The notes: generated by a model from the sequence alone, not told the origin. Positions 45,440 to 58,437 are shown, numbered from the stretch's first letter. The stretch is DNA of 64,000 nucleotides from Rutpela maculata (GCA_936432065.2 OW386288.2:14930706-14994705); one strand, 5' to 3'. Numbers and translations: made by a program.

Positions 45440-45698
45440 TAAGAAGTTTCACGCAGTTCTTTTACCTCGTCAAATTTGGAATTTGTTATGTTCAAGACGT
45501 ATATTCAATGAACGACATAAAGTTAATGACATTTACTAATAGCCCTGGGGCTAGCGTTAGAACTTTTAAGCATGATTAATAACCAAAAATACTATATGTT
45601 TTTATATTAAGTCAAGTATGTTCATATACCTGACGATGTCCATACTGTTGTAATAGTCTAGTTGGAAAATAAAGATTATTCTATTCTATTCTATTCTA
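45440..45698 (+). mobile_element. Retroposon 3' end with AATAAA signal and (ATTCT)n tail
   Basis: Ends GGAAAATAAAGATT followed by about five units of ATTCT. A non-LTR element 3' end, heavily 5'-truncated; the left border is approximate. No coding sequence is recognisable. Confidence 0.65.
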
Positions 45699-46149
45699 AT
45701 CACGTCGGATCCCTTATAGCAGAGTGGGTGCATAAGGTGAGAAAAAATTTTCAAGTAGGTAGTAAATATAGACTTTTTTCTCATTGGAGGCAACGGAGGC
45801 TGAGCCTGCTCAAGATAACTTAGATCAAAATATTGAGTATATCAGATTTTATGTATTATTAATAATAAGGTCAATCATTGATTAACAAATCATGGATAAA
45901 TACCGTGTAAATTATTTATTTGTGTTCTGGCGCTAATATATCCCACACATGAATAAATTAATTTTAAATAGGCGTGTTTATAGACTAGCGCCAATGCGTG
46001 AGCAGAATGCAAACGCAAATAACAATAGGCTCATGTAACAATTTTTTATTACTACATATTCTGAAAGAGCTTGATGAGTATAGTAAGTATGCCAAAAATT
46101 AGAATTTACTGACGCCGCCTTCATGTATACAAAAATTATTAAAGTCGGC
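45699..46149. other. Unassigned sequence
   Basis: No feature I can support. Confidence 0.4.
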
Positions 46150-48030
46150 GCGCTTAAAAACGCTCGGGATAACCATGTAGTCGAGTTGTGACGTCAGATG
46201 GCTGAACCGCTCAGTGAACACGGCTGTGGATGCAAGTTAGTAGAGTAAAATCTGGAAGTAAAGTCGCTTAGTTTTCGAGAAAAAAAAACACCGGCGTAGA
46301 ACCAAACCAGACTTAGTGGGATTCTTTAGTAAGATAATCGTGTACACGAAATCATTTTTTACGACATTCTTTGGTTGTCGAGAACTTTTTAATTTCGGAA
46401 AAACTCAAAAAAATAGATTTTTAATGAAATATGTTTTTTAACGTCTCCAACGCTATATCTCTGAAAATATTTGTGCTATCAAGCTATTTTTTTTTTTTTA
46501 GATTAAAGTAGACACAATAGCGCTTCAAACAACGTCCCACGTGAACCAGATTTATTTTTTTTTAAGCTGGAAAAATAAACTGGAAACTCAAACTTATTAT
46601 TTTCAGTAGCGTAATTTTAGACAATCGAGAAAAAAATTTATTTATGAAAATTTGTATATACATGCTGCGTACAAATTGAAGCCAATAGTTGAAAAAAGTT
46701 TTTAGGATAAAAATTCTTCATGTCCCGTTCATAGCATTGAGTCAGCGATTTTTTTTAACTGGCCAAAGTCATATTCTTGCGCGCTCGGCTGTAGCAAGCC
46801 TGCCGACTGCAACGATTGGACAGTTCCGGTCGGGGTGCATGTAGTAGTTTAACTTATATCAATAGATACAAAACCAGTAGTGATCAAAAGCTAGGGGATC
46901 AATATTATTGTTCAATATTTCATATATTGTACAGTAGTATTGATCATATGTTGTTAATATTAAGAAATTGTACAATAAATATAAAATAGTCTCCTTTTAA
47001 TAATAATAAGACAGGTAGGTAGATATAAATACCTAATCTATAAATATCAATCAGTGTTACTAACTACCCACCTAATTAGTAAGTTTATTAGACATTTTTA
47101 AATGAATGAAAGTAAAAACGTACGCATGAAATGAGTTTTATTGTTGAAATAAATTTTCTATTTGGATAGATAAATATGTAGTATGTAGTTTATGCAGGCC
47201 CTACATTAATAGCATTCTAATTCGTTCATATCTGCCTCGAAATCTTTAATAACGTTGTTACAGGAACGACATTTGCACTCGTTGCAACATTTTAGGCCTT
47301 CCTTAAAACAAGCACATTTTCGATTGTCACAATTTTTATCCGAACAATGAATACTTAATGGTTTTCGACAACCACCACTTCTACGCGAATAATCTGACCA
47401 ACCCTGCATGCGAGGTGTATTAATTGCCAATGCCGCATTTAGCGCTGATAAAAAAAATCGCTGTTGCCACACGGTACACATTTTAGGAAAAAATATATTG
47501 TTTCAAAAACTTTTGTGATTATTAGGCTTTATTTTCTTCGCTGCATGTATGTAACTATTTTCAAAAATAAAAAAGTTTATCGATTGGTGAAGATTTCAAT
47601 ACATAAAATATATATTTTTAGTTTATCTGATTTTTAGAGAAATGAAAGTGCGAATTGTGCCCAAACCGTTTATATTGGTAAAAGCGCTACAGTGTGTACT
47701 TTAATTTGACACAAAACAAATTTCGGTACCTTTAATAGTTTTAAAGAAACAAAAAAAAACAATTTTATTTAAAAATACATTTTTTTCACTTTTTATTGAT
47801 TTAAAAAGTTCGAGACCACAAAAAAATGTCGTAAAATATGATTTCATATGTCCGGTGACATACTCAAAGGAACCTAACATGTTTGACCTGGTTCTACGCC
47901 AAAAAAAAAAAACGACACGATAGACTTACGAAATCGCTGCTCTAATATAGGAATCGGCGCACGCCAAGTGACGTCACTCTACGGACTGTTGGCCGGCCGA
48001 GCGTGTTTCTATTCTAATGCGAATATCTCT
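46150..48030 (-). mobile_element. Long-inverted-repeat element F with nuclease-family tail
   Basis: Inverted arms at about 46290-46440 and 47760-47904 share GGCGTAGAACCA, a TTTTTTACGACATT-type block and TCGAGAACTTTTTAA, at moderate identity. The match continues outward to GTGACGTCA near 46186 and 47968. The exact ends are not resolved. It encloses the Cys-rich fragment at 47206-47481, so it has the same plan as elements D, G and H. Confidence 0.6.
47206..47481 (-). pseudogene. C-terminal Cys-rich tail of a transposon nuclease, variant F
   Basis: About 91 residues ending at a natural stop. INTPRMQGWSDYSRRSGGCR is followed by CSDKNCDNRKCACFKEGLKC, CNECKCRSC and an acidic end. Cys spacing and position match the tails of the genes at 42445 and 24117 (pattern K.C...C.C...GLKC...C.C). 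The catalytic part is absent. It may act as a zinc-binding module, by analogy only. Element F surrounds it. Confidence 0.65.
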
Positions 48031-48202
48031 GTGGCTATTGATTCAATTGAGCTGAAATTTTTTTCTGAGGCTATTGGTTTGTTATACTTTAAAATGAGGA
48101 AGAAAAAGTAGGAAACTGCCATATCACTAAATGACCCTATTAAAGACACAAGTGGATGAGGGGTTATGTGACATGTGACAGGTACATTACATTTGATTCT
48201 AA

Positions 48203-48602
48203 GGCCGTCCGCACACGGGGCTTCTCAAAAGAAACTGATTGGTGACTAGTTAGTAACCAATCACTCGATAGTCACTTCCTATGACGTTCTGTCGAGTACA
48301 GCACACGGCGCTACTAGTTAGTAACTAGTTGGTAATCGGTTTGTGATCAGTTTTAAGAAACCCTGCGTGCTGTCAGTTCTGTGTCTAGTTTCCGAGTTTC
48401 GGGAAGTAATTACAGAGTTTTTTGTGTGTTCACAATTGTCTTTTGGATGATTTCAAGATGAGCGAGCAATTGAATGTGAATTTTGTGGCAGAGACAGTAG
48501 CTTCGTGTGCGAAACCCGGTTACTAACTAGTTAGCGATCAGTTTATATTTCCGTCATAAACCAGTTACCGTTTCTAATGAGTAGCTCCGTGTGCGGAGGG
48601 CC
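48203..48602. mobile_element. PIF/Harbinger-like MITE (400 bp)
   Basis: GGCCGTCCGCACACGG at the left is inverted at the right (CCGTGTGCGGAGGGCC). TAA is duplicated at 48200-48202 and 48603-48605. The TAA target and the GGCC.TCCGCACACGG end fit PIF/Harbinger-type elements. Inside, GTGACTAGTTAGTAACC-type motifs recur inverted. A short start MSEQLNVNFVAETVAS at about 48458-48505 could be the first codons of a lost element protein. Confidence 0.85.
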
Positions 48603-48689
48603 TAATGCTAAAATACCTGATTTATAAATTTATAAAGGATCTACGTACTGTTGAGGTTGGCAGTTACAATGAGAAAAAAATGTTGGCAC

Positions 48690-49188
48690 TCACAGAGACT
48701 ATTCTTTGGTACAAAAACTACAACTTTGAGAAAGTGGCAACATTTTTTTGAAAAGCACCAGTTTTAGCCCGTTTTAGGCTAACAGTCCAATTTTTGGCCA
48801 AAAAATCTGGAAAATGGTCAAGCAGAAAATGTTGGCATATGGTTTTCCAGCAATGAGCATTGACAACGAAAATTTTCCGCCTGGTCAGAAAGGGTTACAC
48901 TACGTTCCAATTTTGGCCATAATTGATGTCGCCAGTGCTGCCAATTGCACGGAGAAAAAATGTTGGCATATATCGAATGTTGATCCTCAAGATACCTCTT
49001 CAACTAACACCAAGCCCCAAAGGGTTATATTCTGTTCCACAATTGAATATTTTCGGGAGCGGTTAGCGCCAAATCTGTCAGGGGGGGGGAGGTTTGACTC
49101 ACATAAGATAAACTACTCTTTGCTAAAACAACAGCAATGCCAGCAGGTTATATCCCAGGCCCCTATAGCTAGCTATCTCCTAGACTAT
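48690..49188 (-). repeat. Dispersed repeat R2, copy 2
   Basis: Reverse complement of 13197-13690 over most of its length, including the G-run at about 49081-49089. The frames here (158 codons plus, 61 minus) are not conserved between the copies as proteins, so I do not call genes. Confidence 0.7.
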
Positions 49189-49699
49189 TGTTGTGTTAAA
49201 ATCTTTGAGATTAACTATCTCAAAATCACTTTGTTGTTAAATAGACCCTTCATCCACTTGTGCCTTCAATTCAGACAGGAAGCGCTGTAGTGGACTGGAG
49301 ACGGGAAGCTAATTCATATTTGCCTTAAACGTCCGCCGTCAGCACTGCAATTTTGTCATAGTAGAAAGAGAACATAAATCTCAAATACACTTGATTTGGT
49401 CTATACCTAGTCACTCGTCAGCAAATATATCGTGTGACGGAGTCTAGCCTCATCGTCGGCTGATTGGTCAATGATAGGCTAACTCGTTAAATGACCTATT
49501 CATTCTACGCAAGCGCATTCTCAGTTATAGGAGTTAAATTCGCGAAGTAACATCGCTTGTCATTGCAGGCAGGTTGTCAAAACGCAACAGGTGACGGGTG
49601 TTATGTGTTAGGTATAGCTACGTATTATAAATTAATTATATATAATATATGTACTTACACTACATAAAAAATGGAAAATAATAATTACAATGAATGTTA
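49189..49699. other. Unassigned sequence
   Basis: No feature I can support. Confidence 0.4.
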
Positions 49700-50410
49700 A
49701 TGAATAATTTGACCTAAAAAGAGGGTTTGGGGGCTAAAACTCTATAAGAAGATGGATCTTTTACAGATAGTTAAGAATCTCTAGTATGCGTGCTCTAGAT
49801 CGACTATAGAGTCAATGGGTTTTTCTGACAAATTACAAGAGTATCTTGGTTTCAGTTGAAAATCAGAATTGTGAATGCTCACGATCAGTTATCCCGAGAT
49901 GCCTTGTACCTCACCAATTACAAGAGTAAAGCACCTCTAAAAAGAAGGGGGCTTAAGTTTTATGAGGAGATGGATCCTTTAGAGATAGTTAAAAGTATAA
50001 GTTACCCCCGGCCAATGAAAAATTAAAAAGAGGGTTGGGGGGCTCAAACCCTATGAGAAGATGGATCCTTTACAGATAGTTGCGAATCTCTAGCATGAGT
50101 GTTCTAAATCGACTCTATACCCCCGGTCAATGAGTTTTTCTGAAAAATTAGGGGGCTAAACTGCCCCAAAAAGGGCAGTTGGTGGGGGACTCAAATTTTA
50201 TGGGAAGACGAATCTTAGGTACTTAAGGGATTGTAGTATGAGTGCTCTAGATCGATTCTATACCCTCCGATCAATGTTTTTCTGAAAAATTACAAGAAGT
50301 TGGGGGGCTCAAATTTTATAGGAAAACGAATCTTTTATAGATAGTTAAGGGATTCTAGTATGAACGTTCTAATTGTATTCTATATCCCCGATCAATGGGT
50401 TTTTGTTCTG
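49700..50410 (+). repeat. Degenerate tandem repeat (units about 130-220 bp)
   Basis: About five units, starting near 49717, 49945, 50028, 50165 and 50290, share GGGGGGCTCAAA, TATGAGAAGATGGATCCTTT, GATAGTTAAG, TCTAGTATGAGTG, CTCTAGATCGA, TATACCCCCGGTCAATG and TTTTTCTGAAAAATTA. Units vary in length because of deletions. No coding sequence. Confidence 0.75.
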
Positions 50411-51710
50411 GTCAATAAATTAGGTAGGTCCGTTTATGTTTATTTCTACATTTATGTTTATGATAGAGGTTACTGGAATGCACGAGATTTTTCAAACCAT
50501 CTTGGGATTCAAATTGAAGTGTCAACACAGTTATATTAATTACCGAGGAAACTGATTCTTCATACAAAAACAATTTTTAAAACAGTTCAGGATGTATTAT
50601 CAAATTGCCAGATAAATAACATAATAATAAACAAATACATCACATCAGCGCTTGATCACTTTATTTACAGAATATTGTTTTTGCATACTCAGGGAAGGGA
50701 ATGTGATGTGAGTTCTCTCCTCTCACGACAAATGGTCACTGTCACTGAAATTAAAGAATAGCCATCCAGGTCTATTGCCAGGTTCAGGATTATCCACGGT
50801 TTACCAAACACCCCGTATGTAGCATTACCGTTGATTAATTATGCCTAAGAGTCCTAACGCGAGCTCCAAGCCTATAATACCAATCTTGTATCTTGATCGA
50901 TTATAATAAATTTTAATTAAATTACGGAGACTTATCATAAAATCCACAGAATATAAATATTTATAACGATTTTGATAAAAATATGAAAAGTATAACGTAT
51001 ATATCGCATTATAAACATACAAAATTAGCATTATTACGAACAATAATGTTAAATATTTATGAAAATAAGTTCAATGATTCCACAACTTATCTGCTTGCGA
51101 TTCAGCAACTTTTTATGCTTGCTGAAGTTGTCATTATAATGAAGAGAATTATACAATTAAATATACAACAGAAATACGCATCTTGAATTCGGAATTAATT
51201 TTTTTCGGAATATTATACGAAAAATGAGAAGGTATACAATATTAATTATATACAAAAAGTTTTAGGGATCGGTTTGTCTTTTTTGTCGTGCGATTATTAA
51301 AATATAATTTATATTTTGTGCAGGACTGCTCATTAAAATAACTGGTACATCGTGATTAATGGGATGGGCATTGAAATTGCAACCGATGACATTTTTATAC
51401 AGTCATTCGAATTAGTAGATCCTGCTGCATTTACCGATACATAATACTTCAGTTCAGAGCGTACGTAGTGTATTTGAATGTGTAAATTGGTACATTTTCG
51501 AATGATATCTTCGTTATCTAACCAGAACAGCATCAAATATATCGTGAATCTGAATCACTAACGATCTACTTTTTTATGTTTGATCCGTTTTTTATAAGTT
51601 TTGAAAAGTAAATGTTTGCTTTCTTTGCAAGATAACATAGTTCAGTAGTTCATGATGCCTCACTGCCTAATAACTTCGGTTATTATTCCACTTTACAATG
51701 AGGGTACCAG
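50411..51710. other. Unassigned AT-rich sequence
   Basis: No gene or repeat I can support in about 1.3 kb. The short frames at 50825-51186 are AT-rich chance frames. Confidence 0.4.
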
Positions 51711-52450
51711 ATTTGATTGATTGATTGATTTACCAGCGTGCGGTAGGCATTGCTGCCACTCCCAGGTATACAGCTGGGCCTGCTACGTCCACGCTGGGTT
51801 GGACTAAGGTCATGCTTGTTGCCAGCAGCAAGTGTCGTCTTCTAATGGTAGAGTACATATCGTTGCGATTTCTTTGTGGTGTTCCTTTTTTGATTTTGAT
51901 CCTCTCAGTTGTTGTTCTCCGCTGTAGCATTGTCTCCCTGACTTTGGTTTGTTGATGTTCGGTGCTAGCGCTTTCTTCAGTAGAGGTGGTGAGTACTTTC
52001 CTTGAGTATGCCCCCAGTACTTCATTGCGTACATCTCTATCCTTTTTAATTGTCTTTCCTCCTAATAGTCTTGATGTTTTATTTCGCTGTTTTCGTCTTG
52101 TTGTTTTTGCGAGTAGTTGAACGATGTTTCTTTCTGCTCTTCTCAAAAGCTTCTTCTGTTGGCTTTTGTTGTTGCCACGTTTTTTTGGCTCCATTTGTCA
52201 TCGTTGGGCGTTGTGGTGTATTGTTGTTTCCTTTACGTCTTTTCTCTTCTTTTATTTCCAATTTTCCGCGTAGAATTTTGTGGTCAGTGTTGACTGCTGT
52301 CCTTTTTGCTTTAACGTATTTGACCCTTTTTCTCATCTACCTACTAAACAGGTTTGTCTTTTGCTCCACGTGTTTGTTATTGTTAAGTCAGACATGTGTG
52401 CCTGATTTTCCAGCGCGTGTCCATTTTCGTAAACCATGTGTGGAGTAGAG
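51711..52450 (-). mobile_element. Minus-strand retroposon with (TCAA)n 3' tail
   Basis: On the minus strand the text ends CCGCACGCTGGTAAATCAAT with four TCAA units at 51711-51730, a typical non-LTR 3' tail. Upstream is a lysine/arginine-rich open stretch (minus frames 51730-52194 and 52079-52336) without a motif I recognise. The hydrophobic plus-strand frame 52050-52448 is its shadow. The 5' border is approximate. Confidence 0.5.
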
Positions 52451-53930
52451 TTTTTCCAATGATGCTTTTATCTTCCTTCATCTGGTCGTCTTTTCCTGTA
52501 AGTATATGCCTTGACGCCTCCTAATATTATAATCGGCATTCTTCTTATTTCATTTGGGAGAAAAATTGCATCACATGAATTTTACGCAATGTAATCCATT
52601 TATGCAATGTAACGAATTCAGTTTTGGGACGGTATACTAATAAACTAATAGAACGCCACTGACCAGTGAATAAAATAAAGTAAAAATTAAAAATTATTAA
52701 GAAATTATTGACCTGTAAGAAAATGTGTTTATTTAATACAAGTTAAGAATATAGGCACTTATTTGATGCCTTAGTTCTTGATCGAGTTTCTGCAGGTATA
52801 CGATGTTGAACCCATTTGAATATCGAGGGTTGGATTGCATTATTTAATGGATGCATGTGCTTACTTACTGATAGTTTTAATCCATGATTACCTTACTATA
52901 AATTTATGGTGTCAGCGGTCGACATTTTCAAGGGTTTAGATGTATAGGTATAATCACTTCTCAGATTTTCTAAGAAAGTCGTTTGAATCAGCCTCTCAGC
53001 AGTTTGTTACAGCATTTATAATGCAAAGAATATGCAACACACCACAAAAACACACTTTTTTTTTACAAATACAGATTATGTACGAAATTAATCGCTACTC
53101 ACAGAATCACTAATTGCACGGAAGATATGTATTATTCCTTACTCACTTGACACCTTAAAATTATATCTTTTACACTTTGTATTTAGCTAGGGTTTGGACC
53201 TAAAAAAGCACTGCAATGGTTTTATGCGGCAGACACTTGTTAGTCATTAAGATATCAATAAACTTGAATAAATAAACTTAGGTGGTGGGGGTACTTTAAT
53301 AATGAGAGGATACTTAGTATATTAGGTTTTGAGTTAATAAATTAGGTTAATAGAGATTAAGTTGATAAAGTTATTAAAGTAATTAAATTCAATAAAATAA
53401 AACAAATTAGTTTATAGCTTAGCTTTCTATGGCGTCTGGCGTTGTGATTGCTGTTTTTATTCTCTGTTCTTTTTGGGCTTAGTACACTTAAAAAACTTTC
53501 CACTGCATACACAAATTTATTATTTATTTATTTTCACTTTTACGTCTAGTATGTTTGTATTGCTTTGCTTTATAAACACGTGTTGTTCACTTTTAACACT
53601 GAATATTTATTGCTTTCTTTAACGCAATAAAGCACTTGAAAGGGTCAATTAGCTATATAGATAGGCCTATTTCCGTCGACCGTCAACTAAGGCACAGCGA
53701 TACACTTTATTTTTGGTACTATTTAAAAAAACACTAATAGTAATTTTCAGTTTATTAATTGTATATAAACTTTTTTCCTATTATGACATATCACGTTATG
53801 CAGAATTTCTTGGCCCACCGGTGGCTTAAATTTGATTAAGTTTACCGGGGTTTTAACCGATTTTTTAGCACTTATTTCGGACGCGTCTTACAATGCGTCT
53901 GTACACGCCGTTTGTCAATAAAATGCCCCT
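52451..53930. other. Unassigned AT-rich sequence
   Basis: No gene I can support. Part of 53780-53940 may be the 3' untranslated end of the LINE at 53950. Confidence 0.35.
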
Positions 53931-53949
53931 AAGATTTAAAAAAGGAGCT

Positions 53950-54860
53950 GGCTAATTGGCCTTGACCACCGCGACCCCCCGTGGATCTATTGTGGCACTC
54001 CTTGTCTAATTTTACTTAGAGCTCCTTATCCAGCTTTGTCTTTTGTATCAGACTCCATAACCGATAAGGGCTCCTTGGTATAGTTATCTGCTCTTGGTTC
54101 TCTTCACCAAGTAGTTGGAACCTCAGTCTGGCTAGGCCGTCGCAATGGCACAGCACACGTACTGAGGTTTCCTCTTCCTCATGACAGAATCTGCATGTTG
54201 CATCCTCTGCCGGCCCATTAAACTCATATATCTCTCAAGCCTACAGTGTCCAGTTAGAAGACCATTATCCTAATAGCCTTTCTATTTTGGCGTAGTAAGT
54301 CTTCCGAGAATTTGGCCGATCGTTCTTTAATGAACTTTTTGGCCTGACTCTGTTGTGGGAAATTCTTCCACCACTCTAGAGATTTTATTTTGTACCCATT
54401 CATTAATGGATGTTCGTATGCGAGGCTTAGCCACACCGCAAAAGGGTCCTACTAGGGCCTTAGATGCGCCTTCCCGGGCCAGTTCATCAGTCTTCTCATT
54501 TCCTCTATGTCCCTCGTGTCCTAGTACCCATGCCACGGTCACTTTGTTCTGACTTCCTAAGTCCGTAAGGGCATTTATACAATCCCATACTAGTCTTGAA
54601 TCGATCTGAATGGAATTGAGTGCTTTTAGCGCTGCTTGGCTGTCGAAAAAATGGCAATTGACTGGTTTACAGTTCTTTGTCTCATTATTTCCTTTGCATA
54701 CTATTGTATAGCAGCCACTTCAGCCTAAAATATTGTGATGTGTATTCCTAGACTTATCGGGATTTTCGTTTTCGGCCTTATCCCGTAAATCTCAGATCCG
54801 ACTCCCTATTCTGTCTTGGAGCGTCCGTATACCAGATCGTTTGCGCCGATATTGCAGTCC
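53950..54860 (-). pseudogene. LINE with RNase H domain and C-terminal zinc knuckle (3' end of ORF2)
   Basis: Minus-strand fragments of the last part of a non-LTR retrotransposon protein. RNase H region: CHFFDSQAALKALNSIQID (about 54590-54655), then VTVAWVLGHEGHRGNEKTDE (about 54480-54545), where GNEKTDELA matches the conserved GNE.AD motif. Then LTGHCRLERYMSLMG and a C-terminal CRFCHEEEETSVRVLCHC (about 54150-54240), the CCHC-type knuckle at the end of many R1/Jockey/I-group proteins. Several frameshifts are present. RNase H plus CCHC marks this as a different LINE lineage from the one at 3209, where neither is seen. The reverse-transcriptase part is missing. Confidence 0.8.
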
Positions 54861-55057
54861 TCTCTGTCTGGTATTTTGATTTGAAAATTTTTAGTTTAAT
54901 TATACTATGAGCCCATAGTGTCCTTGCGAATTCCCAAAATGGGCTCTGCCTTCAGCTCTGGGTGTAACTTTTGGTGCTGTTCCGTGTTGCCTTATAGGCT
55001 TTGTACCTTGCATTAGCCTACGTACCACTGAACGAGCATCCCCTTGGAAGAGGAAGT

Positions 55058-55770
55058 ACTAATGAACCTACAAATTTTTGACCAGTTTCTTTAACATGTA
55101 CACTTTCCAATATAATCGAAAACTTATTTAAAAAAAAATATAGTAGCTTAAATTTATACAAAATGCTTAATAGTCACCAGTTTGAGTTTCAAACCAATAA
55201 AAGCACCAGTGTTTGCTTTTTAGAAGACATTTATTATAATAAAAATGAAACTGAAGTTGCTGCGGCTATGTTTTGCGGTGTATCGAAAGCATTCGACTGC
55301 GTAAGTCATGAAATATTACTGCAGAAGTTGATGGTTCGAGAATGTTCCCAAACATTCTGTAATTTTCTAGTAGGCTAAGAACAGCAGCGCCATCTCTCGG
55401 ATTATTGACGAACTACCAACTTATTCACTTATTTATTTGCGCAGTTTTGTACTGAAGGAGGGTATATTTCAGATCTCTGTAAAGGGGGGGTTATAAATAT
55501 GTAACAATATTAACTTACTCATACCAGAGACCTCATACCCTCTTCTAGTTTTACAAGAAATTCTTTAATTTCTATTACAACACTAAAGGAATTTACAACC
55601 ATCTCCCAATAGCACTTAAAAATATCTAGTTAAAAAAACAATTTACAAAGCTAGTAAAAATTTTTTAATTGATAAATCTTATTATAATTTGCAGGAGAAC
55701 AATAACAATACAATTTAATGTGTTAATTGTTATTACAATATACTGTTTCTAAAAGTATTTTTGTCGTATG
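55058..55770 (+). pseudogene. LINE reverse-transcriptase fragment, plus strand, internally deleted
   Basis: From 55058, in one frame with a single stop, TCTLSNIIENLFKKKY leads into MLNSHQFEFQTNKSTSVCFL and FCGVSKAFDCVSHEILLQKL (to about 55378), the fingers/palm block that normally precedes the YADD box. YADD and the thumb are missing. About 55580-55700 encodes FYNHLPIALKNI and KKQFTKLVKIFLIDKSYYNL, a typical Jockey-group C-terminus. So about 200 residues are deleted between. Opposite strand and different lineage from the neighbouring LINE at 53950. Confidence 0.75.
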
Positions 55771-55879
55771 TGTAATCTTGTGTTGCGGAATTAACGCCTG
55801 AAGACATAGGGAAATTAGCTCCAAGGAAAATGACAAGCTTTGCAAAAAAGATCTTTTAGGTCGATGTGAAGAAAGGTCA

Positions 55880-56400
55880 ACTCAGGGCCAATTTACACAA
55901 CCCACTTCCTCATCCACATAGTAGATGTTTGAGAAATGTGTGTTTAAGAAACTCCCGATTTTCTTATTTCCTTTTCATCTTTCCTTTTTATTGTTTTACT
56001 TATTTTTCTCGTTTTCCCCTTTCCGAAGATACTGTCTTTTTTTGGCATATACTGTGAAGAATTCTTACTCCATCTTCACCAGCTAACTTAAGACAATATA
56101 ACATCAGATATTTTAAAACCTAAATCTACATCTCTGTTAATCATTTATACTATAATCCAGTGATACTTTTTTCTCGAGGTTTACACGTTTTCCCTTTCAC
56201 CAACCTGTGTTTAAGAAATTCCTGCTTTCCTTATATTCTTCCCTTCTTTCGTCTCTTTTGTTTTTCTTCTGTTACTCATTTTGTTTTTCCAAAATACTCT
56301 TGTCGCTTTAACCTCTAGCTGTGACCGTTGGTACTTTCTTACTCCTCAAACTTTATTAACAGCTTAAAACGATTTTATCCAATTTTCAAAAGTGGGTTTT
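55880..56400. repeat. Loose pyrimidine-rich direct repeat
   Basis: TGTGTTTAAGAAACTCCCG (about 55940) and TGTGTTTAAGAAATTCCTGC (about 56209), each followed by a TTCTTTT/TTTTGTTTT-rich stretch, suggest two diverged units of about 270 bp. Weak. Confidence 0.4.
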
Positions 56401-57056
56401 TAACTTATTAAGAGGAGACAACGCCAATCACAAAGTTTCATCGGTAAAGCTAAAGCTGAAGTGGGGCGAAAGGTAGGCAGTGTGGCTATTATAGGGTATC
56501 TGCACGTGACGTCACAGCTAACCTCAAAAATATATGTTTCTTAAGATTTAAGAGTATTACGCAGCTATTATTAAAACTTCTGCCTGGTTCCCATATTTTC
56601 AACTAAAATCTAGTTCAGTGTAGTGTATATGAAGTTCTAAATAATTTGTCCTAATAAAATAGGACTCTTTTTGTAGGTTGGAAATCTAACCTGTAATTAG
56701 CAGTCTATTTTTATTAATCAACGATATGGAAAAATTATTTACGTGAATTTTTAAATATTTGCTTGGAGCCAGTACGGCTCCGAGCTAAAAATGCGTATAC
56801 AAACATTAAAAATGAGAATAAACTTGTAAAACTTAAAATTTAAGGTTATATTGGTTACATGATGCAGATGCCCTATTGTGGTGTTGTAGGTGGCATCATC
56901 TATTAAAAAGCACTGTACTAAAAATCTTGACTGGGAAAAAGCAGGTTTTAGCCAAACGACTGGCGATTAAACTAAAAAAAGATATTCTTGTAAGTAAATG
57001 AAGAAAGTTTTTAGCAAAAATTTGTTTATTACTAAGATCTCACTTCGCATTGGCTC
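56401..57056. other. Unassigned sequence
   Basis: No feature I can support. Confidence 0.4.
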
Positions 57057-57064
57057 ATTGCCAC

Positions 57065-57230
57065 CAGAGATAGGCATTCTTTAGTCGACTAATCAATCGT
57101 GACTAACTACTAATTAATAATATATTAGTTGTGGCTAATGACTAACCAATCAGTCATTAGCCACAACTAATAAATTATCAATTAATCGTTAGTCAAATTT
57201 GATTAGTCGACTAAAGAATGCCCATCTCTG
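57065..57230. mobile_element. hAT-type MITE (166 bp) with 8-bp target duplication
   Basis: CAGAGATAGGCATTCTTTAG at the left pairs with CTAAAGAATGCCCATCTCTG at the right. ATTGCCAC (57057-57064) and ATTGCCGC (57231-57238) are the target copies, 7 of 8 matching. The whole unit is nearly a hairpin (TTAGTTGTGGCTAATGACT and its partner). Confidence 0.9.
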
Positions 57231-57238
57231 ATTGCCGC

Positions 57239-58143
57239 CTGCTCCCCTCTGATTTGATCGCATTGCTCCCTCTTAATATTTTCGAATTCAGCTAGTTAGT
57301 GTCTACCCCTTACGGAGTAGACACAGAGAATAGGTTCGATGATTATTTTTTGCTTTTTAGAGCAGAATTTATAATTTATAGTATAATCCTTTTCTAGATT
57401 TTCGAGCACGATCTTTGCTAATAATATATCCTAGCTCTGCACAAATGTGAATCTGTCGAAAGATGTAATAAATAAATAAAATAATCTATTTATGAATTGA
57501 ATGAGATGCACTTTTCAATGGAAGAGCTTATACTTATCTCGACTGCAAAACGAGCAAGAAATCACAATATTTAATTCCCTCTTACTCCTCCCGGTCATAA
57601 AGAAAATGGAGACGTGATATTATTAGGTTGAAAAATATCGCAGAGAGAATATAAATTTAAGATTGTCCGTGTATAAACTCGATGTCGGTCTTCTAAAATG
57701 GGTGATTTGGACTATGCAGAAACCGTCATGATTCTTTTATTTATATGCAGCCATATTTCCACGGCGTCTCCTAGCAACGAATTCAGTTCCGCTATTTGTC
57801 ATTTTCCTGCGAAGTTTTTTGCGGCGCATATTTTCCTACTTTCTGCTTTTGTACACAAAGTATAGGCGGAAAAGTTTAGGAAGTTTAAGTGCTCGTACGG
57901 AGTGGAGGACCGTCAGAATAACTTGTGTCATAAATCTTTTAACATTGTAATGGTTCGGTAATATTTACTTAAACCACATAATAAATATATAATACTCGGA
58001 GAGGAGGTAGTGATTGCACTCTTGAAATTATATTTTGCTTCTAACTTTGCCGGTTGGCGACAGGGCAATACCGCATACCTTGCCAACATTTAATTTATTG
58101 CAAATGGGTATGTTTTAAGCATGTGTATTTATCACACTCTTAA
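57239..58143. other. Unassigned sequence
   Basis: No gene I can support. Confidence 0.4.
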
Positions 58144-58437
58144 TAGTCCACTGTTTGACGGTTTTTCGCTCAGAATTCTTTCGTACAAAACCGATTGACG
58201 TAAAACTTGGATAGTAATTAGGGAATGGTACAAGGAACAAAAGTTATATAGTGCCGATGTGTGCTTTTACCCTGGGGGGTGGATGCCACCCCTTCTCAGG
58301 GGTGGAAATTATTACATTCAAAATAACCGCAGAAATCAATAGGGGAATACATTCTAAGCAAAAAATGTCCTATAAAGTTTTTTCGATGTGTCAATACTTT
58401 TTGAGTTAATCGTGATTGAAAATGTTGATTTTTCATC

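Noticed and set aside
46150..48030. Exact ends and TA duplication for element F
   Set aside because: The arms are too diverged for me to place the termini, so I give approximate borders only.
48814..49290. 158-codon frame
   Set aside because: It reads across repeat R2 and shows no protein motif.
52050..52448. Open frame of 132 codons, very hydrophobic
   Set aside because: It is the complement of a lysine/arginine-rich minus-strand stretch in a retroposon. No start context or known motif supports it.
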